The notes: a model not told the origin generated them from the letters alone. 64,000 nt of DNA from Streptococcus oralis (GCF_019334565.1 NZ_CP079724.1:1013001-1077000), one strand, 5' to 3'. Positions 15,739-25,443 are shown, counted from the stretch's first letter. Numbers and translations are program-made.

Positions 15739-18276
15739 CTACTTACTCTCCCTTAACAAAGCCAATAATTTTTCAGCTTCTGCCATAATAGTATTGTTGT
15801 CCTGGGAGCCAAATAGCAGGTTATTTTTTAAGCCAGTGAGAGTTTCTTTGGCATTGGACTTGATAATGGGGTCTTGGATCTTTGCAAGTAGCTCTTCAGC
15901 CTCTCTCAGTTTTTCTTCAACCTTTTCAGTTTCAACCTGAGGTTCTTCTGGTTCCTCTGGTGATTCTTCTTCTGGCTCCTCAGTTGGTTTTGGAGATTCT
16001 GGTTTCTCACTCTGAGGTTTCTCTTCGCGAGGTTTTTCTTCCTCAGGTTTTTCTGTACGAGGTTTCTCCTCTGATGGTTTTTCCGTTTGATTGGTATCAG
16101 CTTGACCATTTTGGTTTCTTTGAACATGGTCACTTGCATTCCCCCAACCACTATCTGAATGCGGACGTTCGTTTGGATGTTCGACATAGTACTTGACAGT
16201 CGCAAAGAGATCCTCAAGAGTATACCCCTTAGGTGCCTCATAAAGTCCTTCGTCAAACCACTCAAATTTTATGTTATGGTAATGATCATAATGAGGAATG
16301 ATTAAACTACCGTTTTTAACTTCCACGGTATGTTGGAGATTGTAAGGCATACGATCAAGCGGCACCTTCTTAACTGCTTTCACGCGGTTGTAGATAGCTT
16401 CTGCTCCTTTAGCCTCCGTATTTCCTGGATTCTGATGGTCTGTTGAAGGAGGAGTCAAACCTTTCTCTTTAGCATAAGCCTGGGCTGCCGCTCTTTCGGC
16501 TTCAGACAAACTATCTTTCTTAATCCAATGACTATGGGTCATATGTGGAGCTACATAGGCATCCCCCTCATCACTGGTGATATCACGAGGATCAAAGATA
16601 TAGCCATCTTCTGTTGTATACTTGCCTGCCAACTTGGCTACCTGAATCTCATCATCAGTGTAGGCAATTTGCGCATTTGGTTTTCCTAAACGTTCTGGAT
16701 GACGAATCGGTGCTAGAAAGGCCAAGATATCATCCACCAACTTGACTTTATCACTGCTTTCATCATTTAAACGTTCCAACAGTTTATCCAAAGCGTCAAA
16801 ATCAGCTTGGCGCCCTTTATTATCAAGTAAGTCCTGATGAATTCTTGCTAGTAAATCATAAGCCTTATTGTAAAATCCTCGATCATCAGATGGGAGATTG
16901 GTTTTCTTAGCTCCGAGTTTATGAGACAAACTTTCTTGCTTGGCTAGTTTACTATCAATTGCTGCTGCTGTTTCTGCTGAAAGCTTCTTGGCAGGAATAT
17001 AACGTGAGGTTCCATTCTCCTCAAAGACATAGCCGTCAGCTACTTTTCGAATCGCTTGTTTAACCAATTTTTCGTCAATTGGATTGCTTGGAGTTGGTTG
17101 AGGAGTTGGTGCAGGTTGCGGGCTTGGACTAGGTTCCGGAGTCGGTTGTGGACTTGGTTGTTCTGGTCTTGAATCCGGCACCCTATGGTTCGAACTGTAC
17201 TGTAGAGGAATAATACGAGCGATTCGTTCTTCCAATTCAGACATCTGTGAATAAGGGATGAAATGGTAATGGTTCCCATGAGGCACAGCAACTCCTCTAG
17301 CTGTTCGACTTGTAATCTGTGCTGGGTCGAAGACAAGACCATCAGATTCTACGTGTCGTTGGCTGAGCGGCAAGGCGTAAAGTTGTTTCAGAAGGCTATC
17401 AATATCCTCATCACTCTGACTTGCTTGGTTATCGTCGCTACTGTTGTTAGCTGTGTTCGTGTTCGTATAGCTGTTGCCTTGATTATTATAGGATGGAGTC
17501 CATCTATCTACATCGCTGCTAGCACTGTTGTTATTGGTACGGCGATAAGTAGGCGTATTTGATTGGCCACTTCTACCAGATAGAAAGGCTTCTGCTGCAG
17601 CCAATTCGCTGGCTGATAACTCGCTCTTGGGAATGTAATGGTAATGGTCGCCATGAGGAACGATATAAGCATCACCAGTATCTTCAATGATATCGGATGC
17701 ATTAAAGATGTAACCATCATCTGTGGTGTAGCGTCCCTGTGAACGTGCCAAGGCTACCGCACCATCGTTTGCTGAAGTCCCTCTTTCACGATGCTGACTA
17801 TGTTCTTGTTTTTGCCGATTGATTTCTTCTTTCGTACGGACATTATCCGCATGGGATGCGTCCTTAAGGTAAACATAGTATTTTCCATCTACCTTGATCA
17901 CATAACCGCCCTTGATTTCACTGACAATATCCTCGTCCTTGAGCTGGTAGTTTGGATCCTTCATCAGCAACTCTTCACTGATGATAGCGTCATAAGGGAC
18001 CTTGCCATTATAGTAATGATAGTGGTCGCCGTGCGAAGTAACATATCCTTGGTCTGTTATCTTGATGACGATTTGTTCGGCATTGATGCCTTCTTTTTTG
18101 CTGACCTCATCAGGAGTCAGATCCTCTGTTTTTTGCGCAGCCTGTTTTCCATCTATATAGGAAACACGGTTATTTTCCTTGACCGTTCTAGCTTGATACA
18201 GTCCCAATTCATAAGAACAGACACTTAAAATTAAAGCTGCCGCAGAACCAGCAAGGTATTTTTTATTAATTTTCAT
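15739..18276 (-). CDS. phtD: Histidine triad protein PhtD-like
   Basis: The 845-residue surface protein has a signal peptide and five HxxHxH triads (starting near residues 82, 208, 333, 578 and 662), taking up or storing zinc at the cell surface and, in relatives, binding complement regulators. The order of modules is as in PhtD: three N-terminal triad repeats, a Pro/Gln-rich linker (about 370-398), a triad-like repeat that has lost its histidines (about 413-430), a helical module (about 468-525), two further triads, a Glu-Lys-Pro repeat region, and a final helical segment. It has its own AdcR-controlled promoter and a terminator before adcAII. Confidence 0.93.
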   Translation of the reverse strand: MKINKKYLAGSAAALILSVCSYELGLYQARTVKENNRVSYIDGKQAAQKTEDLTPDEVSKKEGINAEQIVIKITDQGYVTSHGDHYHYYNGKVPYDAIISEELLMKDPNYQLKDEDIVSEIKGGYVIKVDGKYYVYLKDASHADNVRTKEEINRQKQEHSQHRERGTSANDGAVALARSQGRYTTDDGYIFNASDIIEDTGDAYIVPHGDHYHYIPKSELSASELAAAEAFLSGRSGQSNTPTYRRTNNNSASSDVDRWTPSYNNQGNSYTNTNTANNSSDDNQASQSDEDIDSLLKQLYALPLSQRHVESDGLVFDPAQITSRTARGVAVPHGNHYHFIPYSQMSELEERIARIIPLQYSSNHRVPDSRPEQPSPQPTPEPSPSPQPAPTPQPTPSNPIDEKLVKQAIRKVADGYVFEENGTSRYIPAKKLSAETAAAIDSKLAKQESLSHKLGAKKTNLPSDDRGFYNKAYDLLARIHQDLLDNKGRQADFDALDKLLERLNDESSDKVKLVDDILAFLAPIRHPERLGKPNAQIAYTDDEIQVAKLAGKYTTEDGYIFDPRDITSDEGDAYVAPHMTHSHWIKKDSLSEAERAAAQAYAKEKGLTPPSTDHQNPGNTEAKGAEAIYNRVKAVKKVPLDRMPYNLQHTVEVKNGSLIIPHYDHYHNIKFEWFDEGLYEAPKGYTLEDLFATVKYYVEHPNERPHSDSGWGNASDHVQRNQNGQADTNQTEKPSEEKPRTEKPEEEKPREEKPQSEKPESPKPTEEPEEESPEEPEEPQVETEKVEEKLREAEELLAKIQDPIIKSNAKETLTGLKNNLLFGSQDNNTIMAEAEKLLALLRESK

Positions 18277-18348
18277 CGAAACTCACTTTCTTTTTTGATA
18301 TTTCTAGTTGCAATTCATTTCTAAATTGCAGAAACTCCTCTCTATTAC

Positions 18349-18410
18349 TTAACTGGTTAATAGTTTACTCCTAAATTTTCAACTTGTCAAGAATTTTATG
18401 AACCAGTTAA
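18349..18410 (-). promoter_or_regulatory. phtD promoter with AdcR boxes
   Basis: TTGACA (18385-18390) and TAAACT (18362-18367) are 17 bp apart. TTAACTGGTTAA (18349-18360) is a perfect AdcR consensus covering the start site. A second, weaker copy (TTAACTGGTTCA, 18399-18410) lies just upstream of the -35, so the promoter is flanked by operators. Confidence 0.88.
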
Positions 18411-18483
18411 GTATTTTTTTATTCTTCAACGCTACTTTCTCTAGAATGGAGTTTATATAACAAAGATTTTCTTGAAAGTTCTT

Positions 18484-18516
18484 AAAAAAAATCCCTGCAA
18501 CTGGGTTGCAAGGACT
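18484..18516 (-). terminator. ptsI terminator
   Basis: TCCCTGCAAC (18492-18501) pairs with GTTGCAAGGA (18505-18514), followed by T8 on the minus strand. Confidence 0.9.
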
Positions 18517-18522
18517 TTTTGA

Positions 18523-20256
18523 TTAATCAAAATTAACGTATTCTTTTTGAAGTTCAAGAACTTCTTCCATTGTTGAGCATTCTGTAAGGGCACGGTTTGC
18601 GTACTCTTCCATCTTAGCTGTATCGAGTTTCTTCATCAAGCTACGTGTACGAAGTACTGATGTTGCTGACATAGAGAACTCATCTAAGCCCATTCCTACA
18701 AGAAGAGGAACAGCTTGTTGGTCACCAGCCATCTCACCACACATACCAGCCCATTTACCTTCAGCGTGAGCTGCTTTGATAACGTTGTTAATCAAACGAA
18801 GGATTGATGGGTTGTATGGTTGGTAAAGGTATGAAACTTGTTCGTTCATACGGTCTGCTGCCATTGTGTATTGGATCAAGTCGTTTGTACCAATTGAGAA
18901 GAAGTCAACTTCTTTAGCAAATTGGTCTGCAAGCATTGCTGCTGCTGGGATTTCAATCATGATACCAACTTGGATATTATCCGCAACTGCAACACCTTCA
19001 GCAAGAAGGTTTGCTTTTTCTTCGTCAAAGACTGCTTTCGCTGCACGGAATTCTTTCAAGAGCGCAACCATTGGGAACATGATACGCAATTGACCGTGAA
19101 CAGACGCACGAAGAAGGGCACGGATTTGTGTGCGGAACATAGCATCTCCAGTCTCAGAGATAGAGATACGAAGGGCACGGAATCCAAGGAATGGGTTCAT
19201 TTCGTGAGGCATATCGAAGTAAGGGAGTTCCTTATCTCCACCGATATCCATTGTACGAACGACAACAGGTTTACCGTTCATTCCTTCAAGTACAGCCTTG
19301 TAAGCTTCGTACTGCTCGTCTTCTGTTGGGAAGTCTTGAGAATCCATGTACAAGAACTCTGTACGGTAAAGACCAACAGCTTCAGCACCGTTATCATTGA
19401 CACCTTCAACGTCTTTTGGAGTACCGATGTTGGCAGCCAATTCAAAGTGTTTGCCATCAGCAGTTACTGTTTTAGCATCTTTCAAGAGAGCCCATTCAGC
19501 TTTTTGTTTCGCATAAGCTTCACCAGCAGTCTTGAATTCTGCTGCTTGCTCATCAGTTGGGTTGATAATAACTTCACCTGTGATACCGTTAACGGCAAGA
19601 ATATCACCATCTTTAACGATTTCAGTGATATTGTTTGTACCCAATACTGCTGCAATTTCAAGCGTACGCGCCATGATAGCAGAGTGGCTTGTACGACCAC
19701 CAATGTTAGTTACAAAAGCTTTTACAAAGTTTTTGTCCAATTGAGCTGTATCTGAAGGAGTCAAGTCATGCGCAATCACAATCACTTCTTCATTGATAGA
19801 AGCTGGGTTTGGCAACTTTTTACCAAGGAGGTTAGCCAATACACGTTTTGTCACGTCGCGGATATCCGCTGCGCGTTCTTGCATGTATGGGTTGTCTTCC
19901 ATGCCTTCAAAGATAGTGATAAACATGTCTGTTACTTCTTTCAGACCTGCTTCTGCATTCACTTTCTTAGCACGGATTGTTTCCTTGATTTGGCTGATCA
20001 TTTCTGGGTCAGCAAGAACCATTAAGTGAGCGTCAAAAACTTGAGCTGCTTCTTCACCGAGCGTACCTACTGCTTTCTCGCGAATAACAGAAAGCTCGTC
20101 TTGTGATGCCTGTAGAGCGGCATCAAGGCGAGCTTCTTCTGCGTTTGTATCTTCGACTGTAATAGTCTCAAATGACAAATCCGGTTGAACGAGTAGATAT
20201 GCTTTTGCAACTGCAACACCGTCAGATGCTGCGATTCCTTTAAGCATTTCTGTCAT
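18523..20256 (-). CDS. ptsI: PTS enzyme I (phosphoenolpyruvate-protein phosphotransferase)
   Basis: Enzyme I takes phosphate from PEP and passes it to HPr, powering all PTS sugar uptake, including the lactose and galactitol-type systems in this window. The 577 residues match the family length. Visible are the phospho-histidine motif [12 protein letters not shown], the PEP-binding [15 protein letters not shown] and [10 protein letters not shown], and the catalytic [13 protein letters not shown] segment [11 protein letters not shown]. It lies 5 bp after ptsH in a two-gene operon. Confidence 0.98.
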   Translation of the reverse strand: MTEMLKGIAASDGVAVAKAYLLVQPDLSFETITVEDTNAEEARLDAALQASQDELSVIREKAVGTLGEEAAQVFDAHLMVLADPEMISQIKETIRAKKVNAEAGLKEVTDMFITIFEGMEDNPYMQERAADIRDVTKRVLANLLGKKLPNPASINEEVIVIAHDLTPSDTAQLDKNFVKAFVTNIGGRTSHSAIMARTLEIAAVLGTNNITEIVKDGDILAVNGITGEVIINPTDEQAAEFKTAGEAYAKQKAEWALLKDAKTVTADGKHFELAANIGTPKDVEGVNDNGAEAVGLYRTEFLYMDSQDFPTEDEQYEAYKAVLEGMNGKPVVVRTMDIGGDKELPYFDMPHEMNPFLGFRALRISISETGDAMFRTQIRALLRASVHGQLRIMFPMVALLKEFRAAKAVFDEEKANLLAEGVAVADNIQVGIMIEIPAAAMLADQFAKEVDFFSIGTNDLIQYTMAADRMNEQVSYLYQPYNPSILRLINNVIKAAHAEGKWAGMCGEMAGDQQAVPLLVGMGLDEFSMSATSVLRTRSLMKKLDTAKMEEYANRALTECSTMEEVLELQKEYVNFD

Positions 20257-20261
20257 TTTCC

Positions 20262-20525
20262 TTATGCCAATCCTTCTTTTTCCATAGTTTCAGTGATAGC
20301 AGCGATTGCGTCGTCAGCATCTGCACCTTCAGCTGAAATTGTAACGTCAGCACCTTGGCCAACACCAAGACTCATAACACCCATGATAGATTTAAGGTTT
20401 ACTGATTTACCTTTGTATTCAAGAGTGATATCTGAAGCAAATTTGCTAGCTGTTTGAACCAACAATGTTGCTGGACGTGCGTGAATACCTGTTTCTGCCA
20501 CTACGTGGAAATCTTTAGAAGCCAT
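20262..20525 (-). CDS. ptsH: HPr phosphocarrier protein
   Basis: This 87-residue protein relays phosphate from enzyme I to sugar-specific EIIA proteins through His15 ([10 protein letters not shown]). It is also phosphorylated at Ser46 ([12 protein letters not shown]) by HPr kinase to become the CcpA co-repressor. Both residues are present. AAAGGAG precedes the ATG. Confidence 0.99.
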   Translation of the reverse strand: MASKDFHVVAETGIHARPATLLVQTASKFASDITLEYKGKSVNLKSIMGVMSLGVGQGADVTISAEGADADDAIAAITETMEKEGLA

Positions 20526-20587
20526 AGTTTGACTCTCCTTTAGTTATTTCTTTTTTGGATTATATGTGATAACCCTTACAAGACTGT

Positions 20588-20616
20588 ATTATATCACCTT
20601 CTAGATTATTTTTCAA
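20588..20616 (-). promoter_or_regulatory. ptsHI promoter
   Basis: TTGAAA (20611-20616) and TATAAT (20588-20593) are separated by 17 bp. This is one of two promoters in the 361-bp divergent gap between ptsH and nrdH. Confidence 0.82.
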
Positions 20617-20758
20617 GTGTTTTATGGACTTTCTTCTATTTCCTTTCAGATAACTTGCTGAAAATCTTCTATTTATCTTACCAATATACAGTATATAGTT
20701 TTTTTGTTTTGATAAACTTTGATAGTTCAATGAAAACCCAATTTTACACTCTGACAAA

Positions 20759-20816
20759 ACACTATATCTTGTGCTTTGTTTTTGAAACTGTAACTTTTTA
20801 GCACAAGATTTAGTTT
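20759..20816 (+). promoter_or_regulatory. Paired NrdR-like boxes upstream of nrdHE
   Basis: ACACTATATCTTGTGC (20759-20774) and GCACAAGATTTAGTTT (20801-20816) are inverted near-copies resembling the NrdR consensus. Their centres are 42 bp apart, four helical turns, so both lie on the same DNA face just upstream of the -35. NrdR with ATP/dATP would repress the reductase genes. Confidence 0.72.
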
Positions 20817-20823
20817 AAAAAGT

Positions 20824-20851
20824 TTGACAAAGTTTTTTTTTCTGATATACT
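20824..20851 (+). promoter_or_regulatory. nrdH promoter
   Basis: TTGACA (20824-20829) and TATACT (20846-20851) are separated by 16 bp, about 36 nt ahead of nrdH. Confidence 0.85.
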
Positions 20852-20886
20852 AAGAAAGTAATCAAATTTTATGAGGAGTTACGAAA

Positions 20887-21105
20887 ATGGTAACGGTTTA
20901 TTCTAAAAACAACTGCGTCCAATGTAAGATGACCAAGCGTTTCTTGGATAGCAACAATGTCGCTTATCGTGAGATCAATCTCGACGAGCAACCTGAGTAC
21001 GTCGATCAAGTTAAAGAGCTCGGTTTCAGCGCTGCTCCTGTTATCCAAACACCAACTGAGGTCTTTTCAGGCTTCCAACCAGGAAAACTGAAACAATTAG
21101 CATAA
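20887..21105 (+). CDS. nrdH: NrdH-redoxin (glutaredoxin-like electron donor)
   Basis: The 72-residue redoxin reduces the active-site disulphide of class Ib ribonucleotide reductase, usually with electrons from thioredoxin reductase. The CxxC motif is Cys10-Val-Gln-Cys13. The AAPVIQTP and FSGFQPGKL segments are typical of NrdH rather than glutaredoxin. It is the first gene of the nrd cluster. Confidence 0.96.
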   Translation: MVTVYSKNNCVQCKMTKRFLDSNNVAYREINLDEQPEYVDQVKELGFSAAPVIQTPTEVFSGFQPGKLKQLA

Positions 21106-21185
21106 TCTTAGTACATCATCCAGAAGAGATTGCTTCTAGGGCTAACTTAGAGGCCTTTCTTTTGTAATTAGATAAAGGAAATTTT

Positions 21186-23345
21186 ATGGGATTAAAACAT
21201 CTTGAGGACGTAACTTACTTCCGTCTCAATAACGAAATCAACCGTCCTGTTAATGGACAAATCATGCTTCATAAAGATAAGGAAGCCTTGGATGCCTTCT
21301 TTAAAGAGAATGTGGTTCCAAATACAATGGTTTTTGATTCAATTACTGATAAAATCAACTACCTCATTGAACACAACTACATCGAAACTGCATTTCTCAA
21401 GAAATACCGTCCAGAGTTTTTGGAAGAATTGCATCAATTTATCAAAGACCAAAACTTCCAATTCAAATCATTCATGGCTGCCTATAAGTTTTACAACCAG
21501 TATGCCTTGAAGACTAATGACGGTGAATATTACCTTGAAAGTATGGAAGACCGCGTCTTCTTTAATGCACTTTATTTTGCTGACGGGGACGAAGCAATTG
21601 CGACTGATATTGCCAATGAAATCATCCACCAACGCTACCAACCTGCTACTCCTTCCTTTTTGAACGCAGGTCGTGCTCGTCGTGGGGAGTTGGTATCTTG
21701 TTTCTTGATTCAAGTAACTGATGACATGAACTCTATCGGACGTTCTATCAACTCAGCTCTTCAACTTTCACGTATCGGTGGTGGTGTAGGTATTACTCTA
21801 AGCAACCTTCGTGAAGCTGGCGCACCTATCAAAGGTTATGAAGGAGCAGCTTCTGGTGTCGTTCCAGTTATGAAACTCTTCGAAGACAGTTTCTCCTACT
21901 CTAACCAATTGGGTCAGCGTCAAGGTGCTGGGGTTGTCTACCTCAATGTCTTTCACCCAGATATCATCGCCTTCCTTTCAACTAAGAAAGAAAATGCCGA
22001 TGAAAAGGTTCGTGTTAAGACCCTCTCACTTGGAGTTGTGGTGCCCGATAAATTCTACGAATTAGCTCGTAAAAATGAAGAAATGTATCTCTTTAGCCCT
22101 TACTCTGTAGAGCTTGAGTACGGTGTGCCATTCAACTACATCGACATCACTGAAAAATATGATGAATTAGTCGCAAATCCAAACATCCGCAAGACAAAAA
22201 TCAAAGCTCGTGATTTGGAAACTGAAATTTCTAAATTGCAACAAGAATCTGGTTACCCTTATGTCGTCAACATTGATACAGCCAACCGTGCGAATCCAGT
22301 AGATGGTAAGATTATCATGAGTAACTTGTGTTCTGAGATTCTTCAAGTTCAAGAACCAAGCTTGATCAACGATGCTCAAGAATTCCTTCAAATGGGAACA
22401 GACGTTTCATGTAACCTTGGTTCAACCAACGTGGTCAACATGATGACTTCACCTGACTTTGGTCGTTCTATCCGTGCGATGGTTCGTGCTTTGACTTTCG
22501 TTACAGATAGTTCACACATCGTAGCTGTCCCTACTATCGACCACGGAAACAGTTTAGCTCACACCTTTGGTCTTGGTGCTATGGGGCTTCATAGCTACCT
22601 TGCCCAACAACTGATTGAGTACGGATCACATGAGTCAATTGAATTTACAAGCATCTACTTTATGCTTATGAACTACTGGACCTTGGTAGAATCTAATAAC
22701 ATAGCGCGTGAACGTGGTATCACCTTCCACAACTTTGAAAAATCAGACTATGCTAACGGAAGCTACTTCGACAAGTACGTGACAGGCGAATTTGTTCCAA
22801 AATCAGACCGTGTTAAAGAACTCTTCAAAGATGTCTTTATTCCAAGTGCTGCTGATTGGGCTGAACTTCGCGAAAAGGTTCAAGCAGATGGTCTTTATCA
22901 CCAAAACCGCCTTGCTGTAGCTCCAAATGGTTCTATCAGTTACATCAACGATGTTTCTGCATCTATCCACCCGATTACGCAACGCATTGAAGAACGCCAA
23001 GAGAAGAAAATCGGTAAAATCTACTATCCTGCTGCAGGTTTGTCAACAGATACTATCCCTTACTACACTTCTGCTTACGACATGGATATGCGTAAGGTGA
23101 TTGATGTTTACGCTGCTGCGACTGAGCACGTGGACCAAGGGCTTTCACTCACCCTCTTCATGCGTAGCGACATTCCAAAAGGTCTTTACGAATGGAAGAA
23201 AGAAAACAAACAAACGACACGTGACCTATCTATCCTTCGTAACTATGCCTTTAACAAGGGTATCAAGTCTATCTACTACGTCCGTACCTTTACAGACGAT
23301 GGTGGAGAAGTCGGTGCTAACCAATGTGAAAGCTGTGTGATTTAA
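21186..23345 (+). CDS. nrdE: Class Ib ribonucleoside-diphosphate reductase, large subunit
   Basis: NrdE reduces NDPs to dNDPs. At 719 residues it has the normal class Ib length, without the N-terminal ATP-cone of class Ia. Key segments: FLNAGRARRGELVSCFL with an active-site cysteine, NLCSEILQ with the radical cysteine, SVSCNLGSTNV, the tyrosine pair in the radical path near YYVRTF, and the C-terminal redox pair ending CESCVI. It is 80 bp after nrdH. No nrdI gene is present nearby; streptococci usually carry it elsewhere. Confidence 0.98.
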   Translation: MGLKHLEDVTYFRLNNEINRPVNGQIMLHKDKEALDAFFKENVVPNTMVFDSITDKINYLIEHNYIETAFLKKYRPEFLEELHQFIKDQNFQFKSFMAAYKFYNQYALKTNDGEYYLESMEDRVFFNALYFADGDEAIATDIANEIIHQRYQPATPSFLNAGRARRGELVSCFLIQVTDDMNSIGRSINSALQLSRIGGGVGITLSNLREAGAPIKGYEGAASGVVPVMKLFEDSFSYSNQLGQRQGAGVVYLNVFHPDIIAFLSTKKENADEKVRVKTLSLGVVVPDKFYELARKNEEMYLFSPYSVELEYGVPFNYIDITEKYDELVANPNIRKTKIKARDLETEISKLQQESGYPYVVNIDTANRANPVDGKIIMSNLCSEILQVQEPSLINDAQEFLQMGTDVSCNLGSTNVVNMMTSPDFGRSIRAMVRALTFVTDSSHIVAVPTIDHGNSLAHTFGLGAMGLHSYLAQQLIEYGSHESIEFTSIYFMLMNYWTLVESNNIARERGITFHNFEKSDYANGSYFDKYVTGEFVPKSDRVKELFKDVFIPSAADWAELREKVQADGLYHQNRLAVAPNGSISYINDVSASIHPITQRIEERQEKKIGKIYYPAAGLSTDTIPYYTSAYDMDMRKVIDVYAAATEHVDQGLSLTLFMRSDIPKGLYEWKKENKQTTRDLSILRNYAFNKGIKSIYYVRTFTDDGGEVGANQCESCVI

Positions 23346-23438
23346 TTTTTATCTGAGGCAGCCACGTTTTCTCAGACTACTGATTAAGTTAACCGCCAGA
23401 CAAAACTTGATAAGTATCTTAAATACTATGAAAAACTA

Positions 23439-23463
23439 AAAAGTCGGGTTTCCGACTTTTTGT
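23439..23463 (+). terminator. nrdE terminator
   Basis: AAAAGTCGG and CCGACTTTT form a stem with a 4-nt loop and a short T-tail, 95 bp after nrdE, before a separate -10-like TGATAAAAT element (23485-23492) for nrdF. Confidence 0.8.
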
Positions 23464-23539
23464 GCGATACTCTTCTCAGACTATGATAAAATAGAGATGA
23501 TTCGGCAATCGCATTATTACATACAGAAAGAGATTTCAA

Positions 23540-24502
23540 ATGGAAACTTACTACAAAGCCATTAACTGGAATGCCATCGAAGATGTCATCGACAAATCAA
23601 CTTGGGAAAAGCTGACAGAGCAATTCTGGCTCGATACGCGTATCCCCTTGTCAAATGACCTAGACGACTGGAGAAAACTATCAAACAAAGAAAAAGACTT
23701 AGTAGGAAAAGTCTTTGGTGGTTTGACCCTTTTGGATACCATGCAATCTGAAACAGGAGTTCAGGCGCTTCGCTCAGACATCCGTACACCGCATGAGGAA
23801 GCTGTTTTCAACAACATCCAGTTTATGGAATCTGTTCACGCAAAATCTTACTCTTCTATCTTTTCAACCTTGAATACCAAGGCTGAAATTGAAGAAATCT
23901 TTGAATGGACCAACACTAATCCCTACCTACAAAGAAAAGCAGAAATTATCAATGAAATCTACCTCAATGGTAGCCCACTAGAAAAGAAAGTTGCCAGTGT
24001 CTTCCTTGAAACCTTCCTCTTCTACTCTGGTTTCTTCACCCCCCTCTACTATCTCGGTAACAACAAATTGGCCAACGTTGCGGAAATCATCAAACTGATC
24101 ATTCGTGATGAGTCTGTTCACGGAACTTACATTGGTTACAAATTCCAACTTGGTTTCAATGAATTACCTGAAGAAGAGCAAGAAAAGCTCAAAGAGTGGA
24201 TGTACGACCTGCTCTATACCCTCTATGAGAACGAAGAAGGTTATACAGAAAGTCTCTATGACGGTGTTGGTTGGACCGAAGAAGTTAAAACCTTCCTTCG
24301 TTACAATGCCAATAAGGCTCTTATGAACCTAGGACAAGATCCACTCTTCCCAGATTCAGCTGATGATGTCAACCCAATCGTTATGAACGGTATTTCAACA
24401 GGAACTTCTAACCACGACTTCTTCTCTCAAGTCGGAAATGGTTACCTCCTTGGTGAAGTTGAAGCCATGCAAGACGAGGACTACAACTACGGTTTAGACT
24501 AA
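23540..24502 (+). CDS. nrdF: Class Ib ribonucleotide reductase, small subunit
   Basis: NrdF holds the dimanganese-tyrosyl radical cofactor that starts catalysis in NrdE. The 320-residue protein shows the ferritin-like metal ligands in LLDTMQSETG, FMESVHAKSY (Glu and His) and IIRDESVHGTYIG (Glu and His), and the conserved C-terminal tail EDYNYGLD that docks to NrdE. It is 194 bp from nrdE, behind a terminator, so it may have a second promoter. Confidence 0.98.
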   Translation: METYYKAINWNAIEDVIDKSTWEKLTEQFWLDTRIPLSNDLDDWRKLSNKEKDLVGKVFGGLTLLDTMQSETGVQALRSDIRTPHEEAVFNNIQFMESVHAKSYSSIFSTLNTKAEIEEIFEWTNTNPYLQRKAEIINEIYLNGSPLEKKVASVFLETFLFYSGFFTPLYYLGNNKLANVAEIIKLIIRDESVHGTYIGYKFQLGFNELPEEEQEKLKEWMYDLLYTLYENEEGYTESLYDGVGWTEEVKTFLRYNANKALMNLGQDPLFPDSADDVNPIVMNGISTGTSNHDFFSQVGNGYLLGEVEAMQDEDYNYGLD

Positions 24503-24517
24503 TTTGGCCGATCATTC

Positions 24518-24558
24518 AAAATATCATGGTTTGTTTAAAACAACCATGATATTTTTGT
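24518..24558 (+). terminator. nrdF terminator
   Basis: AAATATCATGG and CCATGATATTT form an 11-bp stem with a partly paired loop, followed by T-rich sequence. Confidence 0.9.
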
Positions 24559-24585
24559 TTTTTGTTTTATTTTGTTTTTTTCTAT

Positions 24586-24614
24586 TTGATTAATTGAGCG
24601 TTTTATGGTAAGAT
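24586..24614 (+). promoter_or_regulatory. lacR promoter
   Basis: TTGATT (24586-24591) and an extended -10, TGG-TAAGAT (24606-24614), with 17-bp spacing. Confidence 0.75.
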
Positions 24615-24642
24615 AATAATAGTAGAAATCGAGGTGATAAGG

Positions 24643-25410
24643 ATGCTAAAGCAAGAAAAACTAGATAGTATTCTAGAAGCAGTAAACACAAAAGGCACTA
24701 TTACTGTAAAAGAGATTATGGAGAGTCTTGATGTGTCAGATATGACAGCTCGCCGCTACTTACAAGAATTGGCAGATAAAGATTTGCTGGTTCGTGTGCA
24801 TGGTGGCGCTGAAAAACTTCGTACAGGTTCTCTCTTAAACAACGAACGCTCAAACGTTGAAAAACAAGGCTTGCAGATTGCTGAAAAACAAGAAATTAGC
24901 CGTTTTGCAGGTCATTTGATTGACGAAGGTGAAACCATTTTTATCGGGCCAGGAACAACCTTAGAATGTTTTGCTCGTGAACTCCCAATTGATAATATTC
25001 GTGTTGTAACAAACAGTCTTCCAGTTTTTCTCATCCTAAACGAACGAAAACTAACAGATTTGATTTTGATTGGTGGAAATTATCGCTCTATCACTGGAGC
25101 TTTTGTGGGAACACTTACCCTGCAGGATTTAGCCAATCTTCAGTTTTCTAAAGCTTTTGTAAGTTGTAATGGTATCAAGGATAAAGCTATTGCTACTTTC
25201 AGTGAAGAAGAGGGCGAGGTTCAACGAATCGCCTTGAACAATGCCAATAAAAAATACTTACTGGCAGACCACAGCAAGTTTAATAAGTTTGATTTTTACA
25301 CTTTCTACAATATCTCAGAGATTGATACCATCGTTTCAGATTCCAAACTGAGTCAGGAAACATTTGAAGATCTATCGAAACAAACAACCATTCTTTTATC
25401 AAAACCATAA
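24643..25410 (+). CDS. lacR: Lactose phosphotransferase system repressor LacR (DeoR family)
   Basis: LacR represses the lac genes and is released by tagatose-6-phosphate. The 255-residue protein has an N-terminal DeoR winged helix-turn-helix (TVKEIMESLDVSDMTARRYLQEL, then DLLVRVHGGA). This is followed by a sugar-phosphate-isomerase-like sensor domain (TIFIGPGTTLECFAR..VVTNSLPVF..GGNYRSITGAFVG). The ATG at 24643 is chosen because GAGGTGA lies 5 nt ahead; the frame can extend to a GTG at 24634, but that overlaps the binding site. It is divergent from the lacG end and stands alone. Likely operators are seen upstream of lacA. Confidence 0.95.
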   Translation: MLKQEKLDSILEAVNTKGTITVKEIMESLDVSDMTARRYLQELADKDLLVRVHGGAEKLRTGSLLNNERSNVEKQGLQIAEKQEISRFAGHLIDEGETIFIGPGTTLECFARELPIDNIRVVTNSLPVFLILNERKLTDLILIGGNYRSITGAFVGTLTLQDLANLQFSKAFVSCNGIKDKAIATFSEEEGEVQRIALNNANKKYLLADHSKFNKFDFYTFYNISEIDTIVSDSKLSQETFEDLSKQTTILLSKP

Positions 25411-25443
25411 AAATTCCCCTGCCTTTTGGCGGGGAATTTTTGT
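25410..25443. terminator. Bidirectional terminator between lacR and lacG
   Basis: AAATTCCCC and GGGGAATTT arms with a CC..GG inner pair are flanked by T-runs on both strands, ending convergent transcripts. Confidence 0.92.

Noticed and set aside
15916..16090. Short Glu-Lys-Pro coding repeats in phtD as a CRISPR-like or satellite array
   Set aside because: The periodicity is of codons in a low-complexity protein region; no spacers or conserved DNA repeat.
18922..19755. A 277-codon plus-strand frame opposite ptsI
   Set aside because: Its Cys/Phe/Thr-rich composition is what the complement of ptsI codons gives; there is no start site or promoter.
20560..20757. 65-codon minus-strand frame in the ptsH-nrdH gap
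   Set aside because: It overlaps the ptsH promoter and has no ribosome-binding site or recognisable sequence.
21106..21185. Attenuator between nrdH and nrdE
   Set aside because: Only small competing stems; no convincing hairpin with a T-tail.
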